Positions 55,913 to 64,000 of a stretch of 64,000 bases of DNA are shown piece after piece. A program made the translations under genes and the position numbers. Each line of letters begins with the position of its first letter. The first letter of the stretch is position 1. The notes below the pieces were generated by a model that made no database searches, was not told the origin of the DNA, and saw only the letters and a list, made by a program, of their open reading frames with translations. This DNA comes from Cichorium intybus (lineage: Eukaryota > Streptophyta > Magnoliopsida > Asterales > Asteraceae): positions 66,464,882 to 66,528,881 of the forward strand of contig CM042016.1 of NCBI GenBank assembly GCA_023525715.1. Reading direction: 5' to 3'.

Positions 55913-58900
55913 TGTGACAACTAAAACTTTCTTGAGTTATATGAACATAGTTTTCGCCATATCTAATATTTTATATGTGCATAAACGTATCATAATAACT
56001 TTATTTTATTAAGAAAGTAACTCAAGTCAAATAATAGTAACATATGAACTCAAGTAGAAATTATATCGCATAAAGGACCTAAAGAGAAATTTTTATTTAG
56101 CAATCTTTAAAAAGTAATATCTCTAAATCTAAAGGGAATTAGGAAAGGGTCATCAAGGTGACTTTGGTAGTATTTGAGATAACAAAAAGATAGGAAAAAG
56201 AATCGGGCCATTTGGAGTTGTAACGAAGGAGATATGAAGGTTTTAAAATGGCCCAAAAGTTACAAAAATGACCAAAGAGTCATTTTGAAGGGTTAATAAC
56301 AGAAAATCTATACACATTTAGACCTGAGTCAGTAGAGCAAAGTTGTAGATCTCGTTCCCACCTTTCTAGAGGTATAAAGTTTGCAAGTTTTGGATTTCGT
56401 ACGAAGACGTTATGCCCCTGTAAAGTCGAAAAAATAAATAAATAAAGAGAAGCTGGAAATTTCTAGACTAAGACAACTCGTCTTAGTCTTATAAAATCAA
56501 GTAAAATTTAGACTAAGATGACTCGTCTTAGTCTTAAGTCTGGAATAAGGGCAATTTCGTAATTTCTAACTTAATAATCAGCCACATGTTCTTTAAGTCA
56601 GTGGGCTCTCTTCTTCTTTTCCCACCCACGTGAATGAAACCAGAAAAGGAAAAAGGGAAGTCGGGAAAGAGCTTTTGAGAAGCAGACGAAAAACACACAC
56701 TCGCACACACCGATTGTGTGTGCGTGAACCTCAAATCGGGAAGAAACAAGAGACGAGGTCGAGCAGCAGCTGAGCAAAAGGGTGTGAGGCTCAAGTCTGC
56801 ATAACAGCAGGTCGCCGGAGCTCGCGAGGAAGTCGACAACCAGCGCCAGTAAGCCGCTTTTTCGGCGAGATTGGTGCCGACAATCGGAGGTGGCAGAGGG
56901 GAAGGTCAAGGAAAGTTCCAGTTCGTGATTTCAAGCTAGGATCAACCTCAACTTCAGAATTTTTAAAGGTTTTGAGCAAAAATCAGAAAAGGTATAAATT
57001 GATCTTCAAACCCTAACTTCTAGATCCGAAAATCGTTCATGCATGTCGAAATTAAGTAAGGGTTTTGGTTTCTTTTGTTGTTATGAGCTCAAAAACACTT
57101 ATGAGACTCGAGTATTGATATTTGTTTGGGTATTTTTTTGAATGCATGTTGCAATATGGATAAAAGATGAAGGATTTCCATGGAATGACATGTTTTTATG
57201 TTAATAATCTCCTGTTTTGAAGATGAAAGTTTGTTGCTAAGTAGATGCATCAAAAACCTTGAGTAATATTGGTGCTAGACATTGGAATTGGAAAGCATTG
57301 GAATGGAAGTAGCTCATGTTGGAATTGTAATATTTTAAAAGTCAAAAGTGTGTGAAGAATACACCATGTTCAAAGCTAAAAATTTAGTTATTGCATATAT
57401 TGAAGTCAATAATTTGGAAAGTTGAATAATTAGCTCATAAAATTCATACTTTGTGGACTTAAGAGCACAAGTATGTTACAAATATAAAGGATTTAATAAA
57501 AAGTAGTTGTTTGACGTTGGAATGTAAAATCTTGAAGTTTTGGGTGAAATAAGAGACTAAAGTGTTAAGTTATCGGATTGGTCAAACTTGACCATATGAA
57601 TGAATTCCTGCTAAAAAAAGTTAATATCGTGAAGTGATAGATTATAATGGGTAAAAAGAGCGTTTAACTTATTAATTGATAAAAATTGAATATTCCTAGA
57701 ATAACACTAGTTTGAACTAGTTTGAAGAGAGATATATGAATTATACTTGTTTAACATACGTGGTATATTAGTATTTGATTATTATACTAATATTTTATAT
57801 TATCAATATAGAAGTTAAGGAGTGCGCGGAAGCAAGTAGAGGCAAATACTAGCGGACCGAGGTGAGTACATGTGGCATTTTCCCTCTTTGGGGTACATGG
57901 CAAAATGTTTTTGTAGTTTATGTGATTTTCGAGTATGAGATGTTATGCAAATTTATTTACCTATGACATGATTATTTTAAAGTCTCATACTATGATTTGA
58001 AAGCATGTTTTTGCAATCAAGCCATAACGATTTGAAAGTTATTTGAAAAGCATTTTTGGCATTAAGCCCAAGTGATTTGAAAAGTGTATTTTGGCACAAA
58101 GTTTTAATGGTTTGAAAGCAAGTTTTGGCATTTAGCCTAACATACTTTAGAAAGTGTGATTTGACATCAAATTGAATTGGAATTTGAAAAGATTGGTTTG
58201 GCACTAGCCTTAATGTGATTTCAGCAAGTAATCTGATGTCAAATCATATTATGTTTTCTTTTATGACTGGTATTTGAAATATGAATGAATGCAGCAATGC
58301 AAGTTAGTATGTTACCCACTTTTGCCCGGGCCATGATATTCTCGTAACGGAATATAGAGGAGTCTACTGGGGTGGTACCTTCCCCTTCGCGAAGTAGATG
58401 TCCTAAAACACATGATGCTAGGATGGACGGATCTTGTTCTTTCCATCTTAGTATAGACTTGGGAAAATCACTATGTGTGATCATCCTAAGTATAAAAATA
58501 AAACATGTGGAGACACCAGTCAAAGCATGTGATACAATGCTGAGATGGTTTGATTACGTTCTTACCATTTCAGTATAGACTTGGGGTATCACTAAAGGTG
58601 ATTAAGGCCCTAAGTATAAAAATCCAAACATGAATGAATACCAGTCAAGTTTGAATAAAGAAAGTTTTATGATGACAGTTTATTATCAAAGGCTTTGAAA
58701 ACGATATATGTTATGCTTTTAAAAGTTTTCAACGAGAAATATGATATGAATTGGTTACAAGGGCTTTGGGAACAATATATATTATGTTTTTAAATATTTT
58801 GAGTCTATAACCCATGTAGCTCACGAGACATTTTTGTCTTACGTATTTTATGTTTCATGCCATGTGTCCCAGGTCCAGGTTCGCAAGAGTAGGATGACTA

Positions 58901-59188
58901 TATAAAGTGCTAGATACGTTTTGGGAAGACTAGATGGAGTGGAGCTAAGCATATCTCTCATCTTTTGATGTTATGGTTTAATCCTTCTCTGCTTGCTATG
59001 GTTTGTTTTGATATAAATTCGTAACGCCCGTGGTTGTAAACTTGTAAACCAAATGTTTGGTTGAACTTTATTTTTGACATTCATGTCTTATAGACATGAA
59101 GTATAACAACCATGTTTACGCGATAGTGCCATTGTGCTTTTAATGTTATTATGTTTTAAAAAAAATGGACAAATTTTGGGGCGTTACA
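55913..59188 (+). mobile_element. RLG-5 3' LTR
   Basis: 3276 bp, TGTGACAACTAAAACTTTC to GGGGCGTTACA, followed by the target copy GACTT at 59189-59193. It lacks the RLG-6 insertion, showing that RLG-6 came later. Confidence 0.95.
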
Positions 59189-59193
59189 GACTT

Positions 59194-59677
59194 AAGTCTG
59201 AATCTTAATAGATTTTACAATATCGACCCTTGAAAATGACCCTTTGGTCATTTTCGTCACTTTTGGGCCATTTTAGTTTCATCATATCTACTTCGTTACA
59301 ACTCCAAATGACCCGAATCTTTTTCCTATACTTTTCTTATCTCAAATATTACAAAAGTCATCTTGATGACTTTCGCCCAAATCTTTCTCGATTTTTAGAT
59401 AATAATTTCCAAAGTTTGCACAATAAACTTTTCACTTTTAGTCATTTGTTTCAAACTTTGCTCTTATGTCCTTAAAATTAAATTCTAATTGAATAATCAT
59501 CGTATCATGACCTAAATAAAGGTCTTAACAAATAAATTTCCCATACTTTTACCTCCTTGGACCATTTTGCCCTTATATTGTACATTTGATAGTCATGAAT
59601 ATCAGTCCTTTTCTACATCAAATGGTCTTATACTAACTTTCCATTTACAAAAATTTTAGTTAATTTTAGTTGTCACA
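59194..59677 (-). mobile_element. RLG-4 solo LTR, right part
   Basis: The end of the LTR begun at 24462. Its minus-strand start is TGTGACAACTAAAATT, like the RLG-5 LTR start. It is followed by the target copy CGCTG. Confidence 0.88.
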
Positions 59678-59682
59678 CGCTG
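59678..59682. other. Target duplication CGCTG, right copy
   Basis: It matches 24457-24461 and marks the right border of the 35.2 kb nest. Confidence 0.93.
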
Positions 59683-60180
59683 GTTTGTGGGTGATATGTT
59701 GTCGGCACTCTATGTTGGACTCCATACCTCCTTTTCAGGAGAGCACTAAACACCTTATTACAAAAGTGGGTCCCTCTGTCACTAATGAGGGCTCTAGGAG
59801 CTCCAAACCTACAAAAAAATATTAGTTTTGACAAAATCGACCACAGTTTCAGCGTCGTCATTCCTTACTGCCTTGGCCTCAACCTATTTGGATACATAGT
59901 CCAAAGCCAACAATATGTATAGGTTTCCAAATGATGATGGGAATGGCCCCATGAAGTCTATACCCCATACATCGAAGATCTCACAGACTAAGATGGGTGT
60001 TAGCGGCATTTGATTTCTTGACCCGACAACTCCTATTCTCTGGCATCTTTCGTAATTTTTACGATACAAGTACGAGTCTCGAAAGATGTGTGGCCAATAA
60101 AAGCCACAATGTAAGATTTTTCTTGTCGTTCTTTGAGGACCAAAGTGTCCTCCACATGTGAAGTCGTGGTCGAATGACAT
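59683..60180 (-). pseudogene. RLG-3 (Athila) integrase N-terminal half
   Basis: The zinc-finger region reads GGHFGPQRTTRKILHCGFYW and CQRIGVVGSRNQMPL, and the core reads IFDVWGIDFMGPFPSS, ALISDRGTHFCNKVF and TTYHPQTS. The core is cut after HPQTS by the nest. A frameshift separates 60180-59884 from 59861-59683. Confidence 0.88.
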
Positions 60181-61111
60181 AATGGATTAGATCTCGTTGT
60201 TCTGAATGCACCTTCTAATGATTTGGTCCGCACAGTGTTTCCATAAGTAAGGTTTATCCAAGACATAGCGCTTTGCTTCCTTTTTGAGCTTGTCTCTCTG
60301 TGCTTTATTGAATTTAGGGGGAAACTGTCTTAAAGCCAAGTAATTACATATGTTCGCGTACTATGGTATTGCTTGCATCTCAAGGAGATGTTCGTCAGGA
60401 AATGCGTCGTGGATTTGTTCAATTTCTCCCTTCGGGGTTATTCCGCTCAGATGATCGGCCACCAAGTTTTCTTTTTCCACTCTTATCTTTGATCTCGATG
60501 TCGAATTCTTGCAGAAGCAGGATCCATCGGATCAGTCATGGTTTTGAATCGTTCTTTGTCAACAGATGTTTGATGACAGCGTGGTCCGAGTAAATCACCA
60601 CCTTGGCGTCCAAAAGATACTACCTAAAGTTCTCGAGGGCATAAACCACTGCTAGAAGTTGCTTTTTAGTAGTAGAATAATTGCTTTGGGGGTCATCGAG
60701 CACCTTGGAAGCGTAATATATAATGTGATGAGCTCGGTCAACCTTCTGTCCCAAAACAGTCCCATTGGCTGTGTTGCTCGCGTTGCACATGATTTCGAAT
60801 GGAAGATTCCAAGCAGGTGGTTGGATTATTGGAGCGAATGTGAGCAAGTTCTTTAAATGGTCAAAGGTATGTTTGCAAGCTTCATCAAATTTAAAATCAA
60901 CGTCATTTTGCAATAGATGACACATTGGAACGATGATTTTTGAAAAATCATTTATAAACCTTCTATAAAATCCTGCATTCCTTAGAAATGACTGGACGTC
61001 TCTTACGTTGGTTGGGTAGGGCAAGCTCTTGATGAAATCAATTTTTGCTTTATCAACCTCCCAGCCTTTTTGGGAAGCTATATGTCCCAGAATTAGTCTC
61101 TTATCCACCAT
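60181..61111 (-). pseudogene. RLG-3 (Athila) RT end and RNase H
   Basis: The 163-codon frame at 61111-60620 has the RT connection (GFYRRFINDFSKIIVPMCHL) and RNase H start. The RNase H site reads FEIMCNASNTANGTVLGQ, with Asn where family members have the catalytic Asp. RNase H then continues in broken frames to about 60200. Confidence 0.85.
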
Positions 61112-61149
61112 AAAGTGACATTTCTCATAATTGAGGACTAAATCTGTGT

Positions 61150-61536
61150 CTATGCATCTTTGAAGAATCTTAGTGAGATTCTACAACATTGGTCAAAAGA
61201 GTCTCCATAGACGGTGAAATCATCTATGAAGACTTCAATGATGTCTTCAACATATTCAGAGAAAATACTTACCATGCATCTCTGAAATGTGGCAGGTGTG
61301 TTACAAAAGCCGAAAGGCAATCCTCTGTAGATGAACGTGCCAAATGGGCACGTGAAGGTTGTCTTTTCGTGGTCTTTAGGAGCTATAGGGATCTGATGGA
61401 ATCCCAAAAAACCGTCTAAGCAATAATAATGATATTTGCCACCTAACCTTTCTAGCATTTGGTCGATGAAAGGTAGCGGTAAGTGGTCTTTCCTTGTAGC
61501 AGCATTTAATTTTCTATAATCATGCATACCCTCCAC
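61150..61536 (-). pseudogene. RLG-3 (Athila) reverse transcriptase palm
   Basis: It reads DYRKLNAATRKDHLPLPFID, YYCLDGFLGFHQIPIAPKDH, FGTFIYRGLPFGFCNTPATF and the catalytic FIDDFTVYGDSFD, all typical of Athila/Tat RT. A frameshift follows before the next segment. Confidence 0.9.
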
Positions 61537-61680
61537 CCCGTTCTATACTCGAATGGGCACGAGATCTACATCAGCGTTTTCAATCACTGTTACCCTAGCC
61601 TTTTTTGGTACTACTTGGACTGGGCTCACCCATTTGCTATTAGAAATGCGATAGATCTAACAACTTCGTTGTCTCCTTCT

Positions 61681-61971
61681 TTACCACTTATACCGTAGGT
61701 GGATCAATCTTCTTTCGGCTTGCCTCGTTGGTTTATAGTCTTCCTCCATAAGAATCTTATGCATGTATAAGGAAGGACTCAAACCTTTTATATCCGAGAT
61801 CGTCCATCCTATTGCCTTTTTGTACTGTCTGAGGAGGGCAATCAGTTCCTCCTTCTCCTTCTTTGATAACTTGCTTGAGACAATGACCAGGAGCGTCTCT
61901 TCGTTTGCAAGATAGGCATATTTTAAATGTTCAGGAAGAGCTTTCAACTTGAGCTTTGGTGCTTGTACCAC
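61681..61971 (-). pseudogene. RLG-3 protease-RT linker
   Basis: PKLKLKALPEHLKYAYL, KKAIGWTISDIKGLSPSLYM and HKILMEEDYKPTRQAERR match the stretch that precedes RT in Athila elements. It is separated from RT by stops. Confidence 0.85.
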
Positions 61972-62195
61972 AGAGGGAAGGATTTTTGCAGTTGAAGTTG
62001 GTAGTTATACCTTGCGATCTTTGCCCTTGAACTCCTCTTTCTTTTATATTGCATGCACCATTTCTTTCAAATCTTCATTTATCTCAAATTTCTCTATTAA
62101 TTCTCTAACTGCCTCCTTATCCAGATTCTTGCTTAAAATCAAGCTCTCTGGATCACTCCTGACTAGCTCAAAAAGTTCCTCGACTAGTGGTTTGA

Positions 62196-62981
62196 TCACA
62201 TCAACAAATTTAATGAATGAACATCACTTGGGTACCTCATTGCTTCATAGATGTTAAAATTGATGACTTCTCCATCGAACTCTATGGATAGAGTACCAGC
62301 ATATACATCAATTTTTGTTCTTGCTGTTTTCAAGAATGGTGTACCTAGTAGTAAAGAATTCAGATTTGGAGCATCATCGTCTCCCATGTCAAGAACATAG
62401 AAATCAGCTGGAAAAACTAGCTGATTGACCTGTACCAAAACATCCTCCAGAACTCCATTTGGATGAGCAATTGAGCGATCTGCGAGTTGCACGATGACCC
62501 TAGCGTCCCAATGCCAATTGCCTTGTAGACGGTGTATGGTAGAACGTTTATTGAGGCTCCCAAATCAAGCATCGCTCTAGGTACATGTAGGTTTCCTAGC
62601 TTGCAAGGAACAGTGAAGACACTAGGATCCTTGGATTTCTTTGGCAACCGTCATTGTAGGACCACAGACGCGTTTTCACCAATTTTGACCGTTTCATTCT
62701 CCTTTAGCTTCTTCTTCAACATGCAAAGTTCCTTGAGGAATTTAGCGTATATCGGCACCTGTTTGATTGCTTCTAAGAGAGGAATATTAACCTCTACCAT
62801 GCGAAAGATCTCTAAAATCTCACCTTGTTTTCTTTCTTTCTTTATACTCTTTAGTCTTGAGGGGAAGGGTGTAGAATTTATCTTCGCTTCGAGTGACTTT
62901 GGGTCTATTGGTTTAGGTGCTTCTGGCTTTACCATTGGTTCTTTTATTCTAGCTCTTATTCTTCATCTGTTGGTGCTTTAG
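62196..62981 (-). pseudogene. RLG-3 gag end and aspartic protease
   Basis: 62935-62651 has FPSRLKSIKKERKQ and IPLLEAIKQVPIYAKFLKEL (end of Athila gag). 62647-62417 has PCKLGNLHVPRAMLDLGASI, with the protease site DLGAS. 62492-62196 continues with QLADRSIAHPNGVLEDVLV and FPADFYVLDMGDD. Frameshifts separate the three. Confidence 0.85.
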
Positions 62982-63175
62982 GTCCCTTATATTGTGTACC
63001 GGTTCTTATTTTTACAGCGTATGCGTTATGCTTGGGGTTTGGTTCTGTTTGAGCTGGGAGTTTTCCTTGTGCCTGCAACTTACTCAATGAACTAGCGAGT
63101 TGAGACATTTGTTGCTCTAGATTTCTAATGATCGCTTTTGCTTCTTGCTAAAACGCCTTGGTTTCTTGCTATAGT
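62982..63175 (-). pseudogene. RLG-3 gag, C-terminal linker
   Basis: Minus-strand reading gives LEQQMSQLASSLSKLQAQGK followed by LPAQTEPNPKHNAYAV, the usual sequence before the Athila protease. The main capsid part of gag is not found further right. Confidence 0.65.
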
Positions 63176-63350
63176 TTGATCGATTTTTTTCGAGTTTGAC
63201 CGAGTTTTTTCAAGTTTGACAGACTCCAAGATTGATCGAGTTGCACTGAGTTTGACCTAGTTGCATCAATATTGACCATGTAACATCGAGGTTGACCGAT
63301 TCTGAGCGAGTGTGACCGAGTCTGAGTAGTTTTGGTCGATTCCTGTAAAA
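63176..63350. repeat. Degenerate repeat of GAGTTTGACCGA units
   Basis: About eight loosely spaced units such as CGAGTTTGACCGAG, CAAGTTTGACAGA, ACTGAGTTTGACCTAG and GAGCGAGTGTGACCGAG. It interrupts the expected gag of RLG-3. Confidence 0.7.
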
Positions 63351-63756
63351 GCGCCTCACACAACACCCAATTTCGAGTAATACGTTGAGTAGGCCGAGTT
63401 TTCCAACACTAGTATTTATATGATATTCAAATATGAATAAACATGCTCTCTTAATTTAATGATATATTACGTTTCAATCCACTCATTGGATACAACATGC
63501 TGGTGATGGTGACGATTACTAGGGTTCACGGTGGTTGTGGCATGTCCAAAAGAGTATGGTTACAGAGAGGAAGAGTATGTGCATTTCAAAATTTGAAATG
63601 GAAATAGATTCAGATCTTTGGGTTCTTTCCGCTTTTCCACTGTTCAGGTTTCCAAGAAATTGAAATCCTGCTCAAAATTACAAAGCATTGCATGTTATAC
63701 CTCTTAATCTTAATGTCTAAATTTCAAGACTTCGGTGCATAAAACGACTTGTAAAT
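63351..63756. other. Unassigned stretch
   Basis: No gene, LTR edge or known motif could be recognised here. Confidence 0.4.
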
Positions 63757-63764
63757 TATATATG

Positions 63765-63848
<84 letters not shown>

Positions 63849-63866
63849 ATGTGTGTGTGTGTGTGG
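63757..63866. repeat. (AT)n(GT)n compound microsatellite
   Basis: About 60 bases of AT followed by about 38 bases of GT with one interruption. Confidence 0.95.
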
Positions 63867-64000
63867 GTTCAATAGAGAACCAATTTAAAACAAGGAACCA
63901 ATGAACGAATTGTGTGGTCGTAATGCAAAATAACGACGACCAGAAAAACGCATGTACATTTTCTAGTTAGACCCCGATATAGATGATCGTATAAAAAAAC
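63867..64000. other. Unassigned end of window
   Basis: GGTTCAATAGAGAACCAATT has a short self-complementary part (GGTTC...GAACC), possibly an element end, but too little is visible to say. Confidence 0.3.

Overview
The window is plant nuclear DNA made almost entirely of nested LTR retrotransposons. Gypsy chromoviruses of the Tekay/Del type, an Athila-type gypsy element and several copia elements are present. Most primer sites match initiator-methionine tRNA, and the LTRs are long and AT-rich. I found no convincing host protein gene, tRNA, rRNA or CRISPR array. The mix of families and the long LTRs suggest a large eudicot genome; the Asteraceae are possible but this is not proven from the sequence. 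Elements are named here RLG-n (gypsy) and RLC-n (copia).

Left part (1-16575): RLG-1 (minus strand) spans 1-9438 and carries a composite LTR that contains an integrase tail, a polypurine tract and a second LTR edge. It lies inside the remains of RLG-2 (9439-16575, minus). The 2.4 kb LTR of RLG-2 is split by RLC-1 (12881-15936, minus), a copia deletion derivative with a clear AGTAA target duplication.

Middle left (16576-24461): a degraded plus-strand copia (RLC-2) ends in a 3' LTR at 18689-19176. It is followed by a degraded minus-strand copia (RLC-3, about 19200-22400) and the 3' end of an Athila-type element (RLG-3).

Nest (24462-59677): a 35.2 kb block splits the RLG-3 integrase and is flanked by CGCTG on both sides. 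The layers are: RLG-3, hit by the solo LTR RLG-4; RLG-4 hit by the chromovirus RLG-5 (28037-59188, target duplication GACTT); RLG-5 hit in its 5' LTR by the solo LTR RLG-6 (ATACT) and in its gag by the copia RLC-4 (35027-51706, TTTAA); and RLC-4 hit by the chromovirus RLG-7 (42316-50532). LTR divergence falls from outside to inside. RLG-7 keeps a full 1527-codon gag-pol frame and LTRs that differ at only two positions I could find, so it is the youngest element and the only one with an intact coding frame.

Right part (59683-64000): the rest of RLG-3 (integrase, RNase H, RT, protease, end of gag, all minus strand and broken), then a degenerate repeat and an AT/GT microsatellite.

The most unusual signal is in the RLG-7 LTR: eight copies of the palindrome ACACGACCCGTGT in four pairs, with exactly 19 bp between pair members and 70-72 bp between pairs. 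Other points of interest are the composite LTR of RLG-1, a small hairpin kept in three related LTR families, and the extra pol end beyond the 5' LTR of RLG-7.
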